Below the pieces are notes generated by a model, which saw nothing but the letters and a program-made list of their open reading frames with translations, ran no database searches and was not told where the DNA came from. 64,000 bases of DNA from Coccinella septempunctata (lineage: Eukaryota > Arthropoda > Insecta > Coleoptera > Coccinellidae): assembly GCF_907165205.1 (NCBI RefSeq), contig NC_058189.1:67764315-67828314 (forward strand). Direction: 5' to 3'. Below are positions 11,947 to 22,470 of this stretch, in pieces. The first letter of the stretch is position 1, and every line of letters starts with the position of its first letter. The position numbers were made by a program, and so were the translations under genes.

Positions 11947-13720
11947 AAAACCTCAGGAGGAAGTTCATTCTGTGATCGTCGATTTTTTCTCGTAGGCTTT
12001 TCGTAAACTTCAAAAATCCCGAATTTTTTGGTCATTCCCGATCTGTCTTCGAAGCCGAGAGGTACTATTCGCACATTATGCGTGAAGTCAACTTCATTAA
12101 TCTCAGTGTACATTACTCTCATTGTTCCCTAACCCAAGAGGTGTCGGGCATCAAAAATTTGAATACAACTAAACAACTTGACGAACACAATCGGTTCCTT
12201 TTTGACGGCCATTCGAAAACCACAACGCATAAATTACTCGTCGGGTTACAGAGGGTACAATGAACCATTAATTTGGTAGTATAAACATGTTTGTATACAC
12301 GTTTTTCATTTCTTTTTTTGCCGTCGCACAAGCTCGCTCAATACGAAATCAAGAGAACACTCGGACTGCTCACAATACTCTCCGAACGACCTATTTGCAT
12401 TGTGATGTCTCGTTTGTGCATCATTAATGTATATTTTCGATGATGTCTCCTGCCCAGCGTGAATGAATATACATATATGTTTATAATAAAGACGAAGATG
12501 AAGGCTTTCATCTCTCGATTGCCCTATTCAGGAAACGATGTTAACATGGAAATGTCTTGGGGTATTGTTTGGAACGATTTGCATACACCCTCGATGGAGA
12601 GCAGATTACGCTGATGGTCTATCTTTGTCGATAGGATGTATAAGGTGGGTATTTTTGGCTACTTCGTTAAGTATGTAGGTAGGTCCAAAGTTACTCAAGT
12701 TTCAGAAAAGTGGATACAATTTCATGTCGTTCGTTTGAATATCAATCTCTAGGTTGATTCTCTAGTTCTCTAGTTGATTCAAGACATTTCTACCATATGT
12801 GAATAATATTCCGCCTCAGAGTTAATCCCGCTTGATAGGTATTAATTTTAACCTAGAAAATAAAGTGTACCTTCGATCACTTCCTTATTCATATGAAAAT
12901 CAGTCTGGAGGCTGTCGATCGCATGATCGGCTCTCATAGCTAGAGCCATAGATAAAGGCCGGTCGACGAATTTATGAGTACGTTGACTAACTATTAGGCC
13001 TAATTGAGCCTGACAAATGCTGTTCTTCCGTCCTGCGCAATTAGAACGATCGTGTACGAGTTATTTCTAATCAGTTTCAATAAAACGACGGCTTACCGGC
13101 CACTGGTGGAAGTTACCAAGACGCCGATGGTCGGAGAGAGATGGAAATCTTCTGGCACTCACGATGGTTAACTGTGCTTGTGTATTTTTTCGAAGATAAT
13201 TCTTGGTTCGGGTTTATTGCTTTGCATTTCGAGTAGTAGGTCGGTATGTATTCCACGCGATGTTTTTGTGGAAATCAATATCTAAAGAAATGCTTTTCTG
13301 AAGGGTGGTTTGTAGCATCCAGTTGTTGATTTTCCAGTAGGTGGAGCTACACAAGCATAGAGATACAACATAATTATAATGGAGGTAACCCATTGAATGG
13401 AATGAAATGAAGATATTCCCGAAAATATAGCTCATTTTTTCTTCTGAATTGTCACTTGTTAGGTTAAGTACCATTAAAGTCATTAAAATTAACAAAACAG
13501 ATACTTCTTTCTTCGGTCTGCGATATCTTAGTAAATACAATGCGTGAAAATACACTGTCTGTCTACATACAAACTACTGGTGGGTACAAAGTACACATAA
13601 CGATGATACCACTAAACGCCTTCTCAAGTAGGCAGCCAAGCCTTAATTGAGTACCTATACCGAGTTATTTTTCGCATTTATATGTGGAAAGAAATGAGGA
13701 GGCGTAATACCTCATCTTAT
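11947..13720. other. unassigned sequence
   Basis: No gene or family repeat recognised. A 113-codon minus-strand frame (13214-13555) has one hydrophobic stretch (VSVLLILMTLMVLNL) but no other support. Confidence 0.45.
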
Positions 13721-13721
13721 A

Positions 13722-14036
13722 TATGAGTCCCTAACTCATACAAATATCACAACAGTAGATTCTTGAGGTCAAAAGAAACACTTTTTTCCTATACCATTTT
13801 TTTCTGATTCGGCCCTGATAAATAGTTATGTCAAATGTGCGACACTACACATCTGCGGATCTTTCAAACATCTTTCAGCCAATGTACCAAATTTTTGAAA
13901 TTTCACGGATACTTTTTGAACATCAAATTACTCGAAAACGGCGCATTATACGAGAAATGATGAAGAATACTTTGTTTCAACAAAACGTATAAATTTACAT
14001 TAGATGGCGTCCAACTTAGTTTCAAGAGTTGGGTTC
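13722..14036 (-). mobile_element. mariner-derived MITE, half copy
   Basis: This copy begins with a degenerate end (GAGTCCCTAACTCATACAAA) and the family block CAGTAGATTCTTGAGGTCAA, then CGATTCGGCCCTGATAAA-like sequence. It matches, in reverse, the right half of the full-length copy at 60991-61658 up to the block containing ACATTAGATGGCGTCCAACT. The other half is missing. Confidence 0.75.
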
Positions 14037-14855
14037 TTTGAAGTTTTGGTATTTTTGTGACACGTAATGGTCATTATGGGAAATAAAATTGTTGTTTAGG
14101 GCGGTTCAAAGTATATGTGTGATAGTATTAACGAATAATGGACGGAGGAATACGTAAACAATGGAAAATTGAATAGAAAGCAGAGTATTATTCCAGAGAA
14201 AGAAATTTACGATCCAATATAACAAGAAAACAAATCAGATAAAATGATGAATAGTATTAATTATGACACGGCACACACTGTGCAATTTCTTCCATTCACA
14301 TATCGATAATTGGTTATAAAATTTCAACTCGACACTACAATAAATTACAAACAACTCTAATACAATTATGAACACCTCTAATGAGTACGTTTCTGCGCAC
14401 ACTTCTGTGTGGCGATTCTGTCACCCAACATCCACTCAGCGTTTTCCAACAATTTGCTCTATTGCGGTCTAATCGAAAACCAGGAAATCATTAGGTCGCC
14501 AACGCCAACACTGTTATTTATAAAGGGATAAATCAAAGTTATTGGAGCTCTCCTCGCGTGATTGGTCCGAAGTCATTTCCATCGGTCGGACGATCGAACA
14601 AATCGTTTTCGAAATTGATTGATTGCGTATTAATGGAGGCGAAGTACACGATTGATCGCCCGGCCTGCTGAAATCATTAATCCGTCATTTTTTTTTTGCG
14701 CAACCGGTTGAAACTCGAGCAGGACTGATGAGGGAGCCATACCAGAAAAAACGAATAGTCACGGTTGGTTGTTACGGGAGGATTTTCGGCAGACTCATTG
14801 TTTCTTTGCCACTTAATTTTTTTTCGACGATGATACTGTTATGTTGGTTCGTATA
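14037..14855. other. unassigned sequence with possible regulatory island
   Basis: No coding signal. Around 14570-14690 it has a GC-richer stretch with TTGATTGATTG and other sites resembling homeodomain/PBC binding sites. This might be a conserved non-coding element (inference only). Confidence 0.35.
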
Positions 14856-15592
14856 CGGGGTGAGTCTTTGACTCGTACAAATATTTGTATTTGTAGGTTC
14901 ACGAGGTCAAAATGAACACTTTTTACTTCAGGCATTTTACCGAATTGGGTCGGTTTAAAGATACAGGCTGTTGAAAAACCATAAAAAATGTTATTTTTAG
15001 TTTAATCTCACAAACGGTTTCATCGAATGGAATGAATTTCGGATTATTGTTTTTTATTCATTTGATGAATCTTTTTCGAACACAAGATATAACCCACGTC
15101 TTACAATTTTCTCAATATGACCATTGAGTAGGTACTAAAAAAACTCTTGAAACTAAGTTAGACACTATCTAATGAATATTCGAGCGTTTTGTAATGGCAA
15201 CATGAGATTTGTGTACAGGGGCGTTGTCCTGCAAAAACAAAACACCTTTGGATAGCTTTCTGCCTCTTTTGTCTCTTTAATTTTTTCCTGTAGAGTCGTC
15301 AGTATCTTATCTAAAAAATCAATCATGGTTACCCCATGGCAATCCCAAAAAACTGAAGCAAAAACTTTTATAGCAGATTTTTGGACACGAAACTTCTTAG
15401 GTCTTGGAGAACCAGAGTGTTGCTTTGTTTCTGGATCGTAGAAATATCCCCAAGTCTCATCCATAGTAACAATTCGGTTTAAGAAATCCACATCTTTTCA
15501 AATCGAGCACAGATCGAACGCGATGCTTCTACCCTGGCACGCTTTTGGTCAACATTCAAACATTTGGGGATCCATTTTGCAGATTCACCCTG
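14856..15592 (-). mobile_element. internally deleted mariner
   Basis: TA-flanked (14854-14855, 15593-15594) 737-bp element. Its left end, CGGGGTGAGTCTTTGACTCG, is the terminus of the MITE family also found at 31840, 43975 and 60991; its right end is GATTCACCCTG. The left ~330 bp match the MITE copy at 60991, and the right ~430 bp encode a mariner transposase fragment on the minus strand. It therefore links the MITE family to its mariner parent. Confidence 0.8.
15165..15592 (-). pseudogene. mariner transposase fragment
   Basis: Minus-strand coding remnant. Reading leftwards from the element end it gives SAKWIPKCLNVDQKR, then a frameshift near 15490, then DFLNRIVTMDETWGYFYDP with the first catalytic Asp of mariner (MDETW), PRPKKFRVQKSAIK, and VFWDCHGVTMIDFL. 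A second frameshift follows near 15240, after which the second catalytic region (FLQDNAPVH-like) can be read out of frame. The N-terminal DNA-binding domain and the end with the last Asp are missing. Motifs assign it to mariner rather than Tc1. Confidence 0.88.
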
Positions 15593-15594
15593 TA

Positions 15595-16759
15595 TAATTC
15601 ATAAAATGACATGAAAGGTATTCGAATTCGATTGATTATTGCTAGGGCATTATACAACCCACAGCAACAAGAGAAAGATGACGTTTATCTGTTCATATTC
15701 ATGTTGTTTCATTTCACTTGTGGGTAAAAAAAAATATTTCACTGAATTGACTCAATGGATAAACGTCAACTTAACCTTGTTGCTAGGGGTTGGCTAATTT
15801 CGTCTTTAAACGTCAAAATGGATTAAAAACATTTAAATGCAGGCGCTTGAAAAAGTTGTAGATAATGTAGAATAATAGGAGTTGCTTTTTTATTTTGCCC
15901 TAACTGCGAAGAACTGTAACTAGGAGGGGAGAGAGTTTTAAACAAAAAGTTATGAGAAAGACCCTCTTTCTTTCTGGCTAAAAATCATATATTTCGCATC
16001 AGTTCAGAAACACCCTGTATATTCGCATTTAACCTCACAGTTTATCTAGAGAGAAACTACCCCTTTTTCCTTTTCTGGCTTTTTGGCAAGGAACGATGCA
16101 GAGAACAACCCTCAAATACGAGCTGCATTAACCATCAACCCCGTACCATTCAATTTCACAATAATAACGCGCAACCCTTCATCGACACACAGTTCGTCCA
16201 CAGGTGAACAAAAAGCCGAAAACGCCAACAAAGCGCCGGCGTAGGCCGTTCAATCCACCATTGTAACGTGGATTAGCGGACCGGCGGCGGGCGACCGAAT
16301 TAAATTTACATAGTTTGATTAAAGTAATTAATTAGAAAGAGCAGTGCGGATCGGGGCATTTTCATAACGGGATGGCGTGATCGGCGGCGAAATTAAAAGC
16401 GCCACTCGGGCCGCTCTTTTATTCATGTGATTTTCGTGTAAAACATGGGATTTACGTTGTCGAGTTTCGGGGACAGCGGGGAGGATTTTACCCTGGCCGG
16501 AGCGGAGATGAGGGGGCGCATGGATTGTTCAGCAAAATTGCCTACTTTTTTAATATGAACGAATTTATTCAGGTGCATAACATCCGCAGGTAATTAAATC
16601 AACAAATGTTACGATCTAAATCGAACTAACAAACTACCATCGCTCGAAGTATTACCAGAAATGTTTCATATCGTCGATAAAGAGTAGATGCTCTTTCGTC
16701 AAAGAAATTCTATGGCTGGCTCCTTTTATTCCAAGTCAGAAGCGGATATGATGTATAAA
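15595..16759. other. unassigned; MITE terminus at 16007-16019 and GC-rich island
   Basis: ACACCCTGTATA at about 16007-16019 looks like the right end of another TA-CAGGGTG element, but no partner end was found. At about 16190-16520 a GC-rich island surrounds AAGTAATTAATTAGAAAG, a homeodomain-like site cluster. No gene recognised. Confidence 0.4.
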
Positions 16760-16761
16760 TA

Positions 16762-16946
16762 CAGTGACTCTAACGAGACAGTGGCGACAATTGTGGTCTC
16801 GTTTTTCATCATATGGCGGATTTGGTCACGTGACGTGGAGCCAATCCGCATTCCGAATTAGAGATCATAGCATTGAAATCTGTGCTTCTAAGCCGCCATA
16901 TTCTTGCTAAATTTCCAATTGTTGCCACTGTCTCGTTAGAGTCACT
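16762..16946. mobile_element. 185-bp MITE
   Basis: Begins CAGTGACTCTAACGAGACAG and ends with the exact complement, CTGTCTCGTTAGAGTCACTG. The inverted repeat runs ~32 bp inward to ACAATTG with one inserted base. TA on both sides (16760-16761, 16947-16948) fits a Tc1/mariner-mobilised MITE. No other copy was seen in the window. Confidence 0.88.
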
Positions 16947-16948
16947 GT

Positions 16949-17392
16949 AGTATAAATACATCGTAGCGACATCTGACATAGAAACGGAAACCAACCCAAT
17001 TCAATTTCCTAACTCTTAGAGCGAAGATAGCAGTATGTATCCATATTTTCCTGGGAACATCAAAACCAGGAACTCTCTTCGAAGGATCCCAAATAATGCT
17101 TGGTTAAAAATAGTGCACGTATTCCATTCAGACTGCCAAATGTCCTTGTCCCTTATACTTCAATTAAAGAAAGGGTTGAACCATGAGGGTTTACGCGACA
17201 TCAGTCTGGCAATCTTATTTTGTGGAATATATGACAGAATTGGAAATGAGTGGGAAAGGAGTGGAATTTATTCCAAGAATTCATAAATGTACTCTGTTTA
17301 CGGATGTGGGGCGGAACAATGTTCGAAAGAAGTGGTAACCATTGAATAGGTGAAAATCTAATAGTTCCAGTAATAATCCTCATAGAAAGCTG
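16949..17392. other. unassigned sequence
   Basis: No repeat or gene recognised apart from short chance open frames. Confidence 0.5.
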
Positions 17393-17770
17393 TGCATCAA
17401 TTTTTTACACATTAGCACTATTAACCCAAACAGGGCAACAATATTCAGCAGCCGAAAAAAACAAAGCTAGGGCTGCCGTTTGAAGAGTAGTTGCATCAGC
17501 ACCCCATGAAGCACCAGCTAGTTTATACAAGATATTATTTCTAGTTTTCAACTTCAGACGTAAATTTTCTAAATGTGCTTAGAAATTCTGCGAGGAATCC
17601 ATCTTAATTCCTAGATATTTTGGATAAAAGTTATGTTCCAAAAAGGATTAACTAAAACTACGTTCAATTTTCCATATCTTTGATGATTACTCAAATGGAA
17701 ACACGAAACCTCGGTTTTATTTGGGTTAGGACGCATCTCACGACATGCATCTATAAATTTCGTTATCCGT
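17393..17770 (-). pseudogene. Jockey-like LINE reverse transcriptase, C-terminal remnant
   Basis: Minus-strand remnant of the end of a non-LTR retrotransposon reverse transcriptase. From the right: MRPNPNKTEVSCFHLSNHQ (the 'NPSKTQVCAFHL' region of Jockey-clade RTs), then after a frameshift AHLENLRLKLKTRNNILYKL and SWGADATTLQTAALALFFSA ending EYCCPVW, then a stop at ~17397. This is the palm-to-thumb end of the RT; the catalytic YADD segment lies outside. At least one frameshift (about 17600) shows it is dead. Confidence 0.85.
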
Positions 17771-18300
17771 TCGTATTTGGCAACTCTGCTCTTCGGAGTA
17801 CATATTTGTTGTCGCGGAAACGGTACCCTTAAAAGCTCTGTCACGTCGAAATCCACATGCAAAACTCCGGCAGCCCCATTAAAATTCAAAACAATCGAAA
17901 AACTTCCGCATATCCCGCCCGATCGTTCGTTCTGGCGGAAGTTGTTTTCGGCTGTGACTAAAAGCAATTCGCGAGGCCGTGGCAGTTTGTCCAAGTGATT
18001 TCATTACTTGAAGTTGTCGTTTCCTCGATTCCCATCCCGATGTCTCATAACCGCGCCTCGCCTTTTTTTAGACGCGCTGCAGTCTAGACTGCCAGTCGAA
18101 ACTCCTGATCATCTATCATGAATTTCGCAGGTCCTTTCCTTCCTCATACACCATTTAACAATTTTTCCCGGTTCGAATGTCCGGGACAGATACCGCCATG
18201 AATAATGCTGGAAGTTCTGGGGGCATATCGGGGTTATTTCCCTCGCCATCTGTAGTTACGGACAGATTAATCATTTCGTACAGGGTCCGGCAAAGATGTG
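17771..18300. other. unassigned sequence
   Basis: No repeat or gene recognised. GC-richer at 17780-18100. Confidence 0.5.
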
Positions 18301-18376
18301 AGATAGTTTCTGGACGCGTCGGCGGACGGCGTGCGAAGTTTCAGACTGGAAGTGTGGAAAGATGTTTAGCTTACTA
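18301..18376 (+). repeat. direct repeat, left copy
   Basis: About 75 bp containing GACTGGAAGTGTGGAAAGAT, repeated at 19587-19664 with roughly 10% divergence. The two copies immediately flank the MITE at 18379-19581. Confidence 0.85.
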
Positions 18377-18378
18377 TA

Positions 18379-19581
18379 CTCCATTCACTTTTATTTTAGC
18401 AATCGGTTGGCCATGGAAATTTGACACATTTCACTCTGTGTAGTACGAAATGATGTTTGTCAAGACATTTTTGGGTTTTAAATCAACGCTATGTTGTCCG
18501 TTCTACGTGAAAGTTTCTGTAATTACGTACTTTATCACAATGTCGAATCTCTTCGGAAAATATCTGACGAACATAATTGAAGTTTATACAAACTGATTGA
18601 AGACATACCAAATCCAGTTATTTGCATGGAAAATACAAGAGATCAGTATAATATCATAATATGCACTAGCTTGAAGAGAGTTAATGTTCGTTATCTTCTT
18701 TGGCTAGAGTTTGAATACGTTACATCAGTTGTAGATTTCAAAAGTATTAACCCGAAGATGAAATGCATATGATGCAGTGGTTGGGAATGGATATATCCCG
18801 AAGGAATTAACAGATAATTAAAAGAATGTTAAATTCTTCAACAAAAATCATCTTGCATCAATATAAGTAAAAGAAACAAAAGGAAGTTTCAATCAAGATG
18901 AACTTCACCTTTGACCAAAAATTTCACATGAATAAACAATTAGCTGGACAACTGGCGCGTATTTGTGGCTGTTCATCTTAATGCATTGATATAATAATAA
19001 TAATTAGGTATTTATTGGTACCTTAAGACATTTACAATGTATAGGACAAGTCAAATGAAAAAAAGAAAAATCAATTTTCGGGAACTTATTCTACGATGAC
19101 ATTCATCGAAAATCCTGTATTAAACTTTTCGCATTAATTCACTAAAACATAAAATTCTCAAATGCCACCACTTTTTTGGGTCTCCCAATAGAAGGAAATT
19201 CTTTGTCATCCTCTTCATTCACAATCTTTTTTATTGTGGAAATATGCAGCTGAAATATAAGTCGTTTAGATCCAGATGAAACATTATATAAATTCTCTTA
19301 CATTGAATATGTCCGCTACCGTCTGACGTATTGTGAATTTTAGAATATCAGGGTATACCTATTTGAATGAGCGGACCTGAATTCTAAATAGCACTTCCTG
19401 AACCCTGTCTCTTTTTTCAATCACTTTCGGCATTTTCGTAATAAAAATTGATATTAGTTGTGGCAACGGCGTTATATCATTAACGCCATTTCATAAGTGC
19501 CAACCTTACTCAGTTCTAGTCACAAAAACTTGAGAAAATTATTTCATGGCCAACCGACTGCTAAAATAAATATGAATGCAG
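18379..19581 (+). mobile_element. MITE family 'CTCCATTCAC', long copy
   Basis: Left end CTCCATTCACTTTTATTTTA followed by CGGTTGGCCATGGAAAT; right end with the complementary ATTTCATGGCCAACCG followed by a decayed CTCCATTC complement (ATGAATGCAG). TA at both sides. The family is confirmed by a 618-bp copy at 36173-36790 that shares both ends and internal blocks such as TTTGACACATTTCACTCTGT. This copy is ~580 bp longer internally. No transposase recognised. Confidence 0.83.
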
Positions 19582-19586
19582 TATAT

Positions 19587-19664
19587 GTAGTTTCTTGACA
19601 CGTCGCTGGACAGCGTGCGAAGTTCCAGACTGGAAGTGTGGAAAGATGGTTAGCTTACTAGAAA
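19587..19664 (+). repeat. direct repeat, right copy
   Basis: Matches 18301-18376 in the same orientation (GTGCGAAGTTCCAGACTGGA in both apart from single substitutions). Too long to be a TA-element target duplication. Confidence 0.85.
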
Positions 19665-20366
19665 ACATGGGAAAGTGACCCTTAGCGACTGGAAATGCGT
19701 ACAGCAAAAGGCGTTGAACACGCACGCTTGTAGAAAAACAATATTTTCGACTCAAAAAATCCATTTTCGAAGGTCGCAGACAACCTAGATACATCGAGCA
19801 CTCATACACACAGACAGACACACACACGTCTCCGCAAAATTAGCCGCCACTGGCCGATTCGTTTTTTTTAACGAACTGTGCGAATCGTTCTGGCCGAAAT
19901 AATACACGTCGAAAAAACGCGCGCCCTACCACCCGCTGAAACCCTTTGTCTTCTTCTTCTCCCTTTCGCACCTTCTTCCCGTAACCGGGCATAAAAGGGG
20001 AAACGGGGAGAAAGGAGGACCCTTTGTCTACCAGCGTTTCCCGATGAGTTTTGAATACGAATGTAGGTTATGAAAAGGGCAACTTACCGCAATATCTAAC
20101 TTTACGTTTCCCGTCGTTTGTTCGATCGTTCCGCGCTACATTTGTTGTTCTCGATGCGCTGAATAATTGAGGCGTTTCGTATACTGATCGGCGGCAGTTT
20201 GGGGGGGAAAACGGTTTTGTTCGTTTTAGGGTGGATCGGGCATCAGTCGTTCACACCGAAGGAGATCGTTTTTTCTGGTTTTGCGAGATAGTTAACCTTC
20301 AGCAGCATGAATACACGTACCTAGACTCAGTAGAAGGTGTCGCACAATAGTTATTTTTGTATCTAG
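19665..20366. other. unassigned sequence
   Basis: GC-richer, with a short CA-rich microsatellite (about 19800-19826). No gene recognised. Confidence 0.45.
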
Positions 20367-20462
20367 TGCGCGAAATGCTACTTTGGTGATCGAGCACTGA
20401 TTTTTTTAACGAGGCGCAGCCGAGTTAACAAAATAGTCGAGATCACCAAAGTATTTCGCGCA
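20367..20462. repeat. hairpin GCGCGAAAT / ATTTCGCGC
   Basis: Inverted arms of ~25 bp: GCGCGAAATGCTACTTTGGT and the complement ACCAAAGTATTTCGCGC, around a loop containing CGAGGCGCAGCCGAGTTAAC. Strong cruciform or RNA hairpin potential. No known family assigned. Confidence 0.75.
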
Positions 20463-20476
20463 TGAGATGCAAACAA

Positions 20477-21009
20477 AATTTTTTCTACAAACGTCAGAAA
20501 TATTATTCTAAAATAAGTAACATGTTTAGCTTAATATGAAAAAGAGTATTGAAATTTCAGGATCAAGTGCTGTCACCTCTACGGCAGTTGCTTGCAAATC
20601 AAAAATGGATAGTCTTATCCAACTCCCAAATCTACGATATCACGAGCAATCTGAGTTATCTGGTTTAGGAATACCTAATTATTGGTTCGTGCACTGTCTG
20701 CACCATTAATGTTAACATTGTGAATAATAAATAAAATTAGGTAGTGTTAAATTTTCTCACAATTTGAAAGCCTTAATTGTTGTTATACATTAATAAATGA
20801 ATGATTTCTTGGATTTTTGCTTGATTGAGAAACATAAAGTTTATGATATAAAAATCCCATATAGTTTACATGCAGTGTGCGAAGTAAGTATTTCGCACAC
20901 TACTTCGCGCACGGTGTCATGGTAACGAAGGAAAATTAAAAAAGGGTCACTTCGCATATTGTTGTCAATGCGCGAACCTTGTCATTTTTTGACGTTTGTA
21001 GAAAAAATT
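20477..21009. mobile_element. MITE-like element with 20-bp inverted ends
   Basis: AATTTTTTCTACAAACGTCA at the left and its exact complement TGACGTTTGTAGAAAAAATT at the right delimit 533 bp. Inside, near the right end, is a second hairpin with GTGTGCGAA and TTCGCACAC arms (about 20877-20903). No clear target duplication or coding region. The hairpin at 20367 carries related GCGCGAAA sequence and may belong to the same element. Confidence 0.6.
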
Positions 21010-21198
21010 AATAATAGATTGGAGAAAAATTCATCCATTATTTGTTGTGAAATTCGTGACTCCATTCGACATCTTTTGGATTTCAGGTCAAAGATGAACC
21101 GTTTTATTCTAAAATGAATAATCTTCTTATATGTCTCTTTTCATTTATTTTCTCTTATACAGGATGAGACTTTGACTCGTACAAATATTTAAACAGTA

Positions 21199-22127
21199 GA
21201 GTCATTCGGGGTAACTGAGCGCAGAGGGTAAGTGTGCGCAGTGCGTATATCTCGACTATGCAATGTATGAAAGAGGGGTTCATTTGGGTGAAGCAAGGGC
21301 GCAGAATCGCCATATTAGTTTTTCATAGGAGTGCGCCGCGCCACGTTTCTTTAACTTTTTATTTGCAATCAATCAAATTCACTAGTTTTCTTGTTAATTT
21401 TTAGCATCTCTGCAAATTCTGCCAGATCCAAGGTCCGAGACCCTCAGTGTTAAACAATATTTTATTCGATCATGGGCATATTAATCTGAATATATAATAA
21501 AAAATGTCAGGTTCTCTTAGCTGCTCAACTCTATAAGAACGTCAACTCAAATTTTGGCTTACTGGGGAAAGTGTGCGCGGGTAAGTGTGCGCATAGATTC
21601 ATTATATGGGCATTAGTTCAGTGAGGAATAAATTATGACATTGTTGATTTTCTTGGTTAAGACTCAATCAATATTGTCCTATTTGTTCAGAAATATATGA
21701 AGAGCCACCAACAGGGGAATGTATCAAGTGTTGTGTTCACCAAGAATTGTGGCACGAACAATAATGCACTACTTGTAAAAAGGCGCTTCTGTATTGACAA
21801 TAAACAGCATTTCTCTAATATTGTAACATTTTGATGACATTATTTTGTAATTTGTTTTGATTGTGTGGTTCACTAAGCACTGCGTTCACTTACCCCGTGA
21901 GGGTGCGCACACTTACCCGCAATACGGGGCATGTGAACGCACTCCGGCTTTCACTATTAAATTTTTTTTGTGGAAAAAAACGTTTTTGTTTGTTTGCTTT
22001 TGGATGTTTTCTTAATAGATTAGAAAATTCCTTATCTTATGAATGCGTTTTAATTTTCCAAGCTTCAACTCTTGAAACAGGGTATGGCTTGAAAGGCAAA
22101 AGTGCGCACAGTTGCCCCGAATGACTC
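21199..22127 (+). mobile_element. pogo/Tigger-like relic nested in a MITE
   Basis: Ends are inverted: GAGTCATTCGGGGTAACTGA at the left, and at the right CAGTTGCCCCGAATGACTC, its complement with one mismatch. Sub-terminal GTAAGTGTGCGC motifs recur at about 21230 and 21581 and inverted at about 21904-21916. It lies within the broken MITE at a TA. The only coding trace is the zinc-finger tail at 21690-21790. Assignment to pogo/Tigger is inference from that tail and the TA preference. Confidence 0.65.
21690..21790 (+). pseudogene. transposase C-terminal zinc-finger remnant
   Basis: The frame from 21690 reads PPTGECIKCCVHQELWHEQ, then a stop codon, then CTTCKKA. The spacing C-x2-C, LWHE, C-x2-C resembles the PHD-like zinc tail at the C-terminus of several pogo/Tigger-type transposases. 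Everything upstream is missing. Family assignment is tentative. Confidence 0.45.
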
Positions 22128-22158
22128 AATATTCTTGCGGTCAAAAGAAACACTTTTC

Positions 22159-22468
22159 ACAATGGGCAACACAATCTTCTTGTTCGAACATTCCAACAAT
22201 CGTCGTAAAAATATGATGAAATAGGAAAACATCATAGCACTTTTTCAACATAACTAACATAAGCACTTTCAAGAAACTGCCTCGATTTTCTAAATTTTTT
22301 TTCACCCTAAAATGCACGATACAATAATAACGATTCTCTCAAAAGTGACCTGATGCATCTAATCCGATGAACTTGGTACTGAACCGTTCATTGTCCAGTC
22401 ATATGTTTAGGTATTTTGATGAGTTCTACCTTCTGTCGAAAAAAAGCCACGCCTTTGAAAACACCCTG
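22159..22468 (-). mobile_element. ~900-bp MITE, partial copy 3
   Basis: Right ~310 bp of the family in reverse orientation: AATGGGCAACACAATCTTCT, AACATTCCAACAATCGTCGT, GATGCATCTAATCCGATGAA, and the end TTTGAAAACACCCTG followed by TA (22469-22470). Its left side is fused at TTTTCACA to the mariner MITE remnant. Confidence 0.8.
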
Positions 22469-22470
22469 TA

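Larger units (their letters stand above)
21176..22158 (+). mobile_element. mariner-derived MITE remnant, interrupted
   Basis: Left piece 21176-21198 (CAGGATGAGACTTTGACTCG and the AACAGTA block) and right piece 22128-22158 (TTCTTGCGGTCAAAAGAAAC) are the two sides of one MITE end of the 31840/60991 family, split by a ~930-bp insertion. After 22158 the sequence switches to the ~900-bp MITE family, so the rest of this element is lost. Confidence 0.75.

Noticed and set aside
13214..13555. 113-codon frame with a hydrophobic segment
   Set aside because: There is only one hydrophobic run, and no signal-peptide context, homology, splice signals or neighbours to support a gene.
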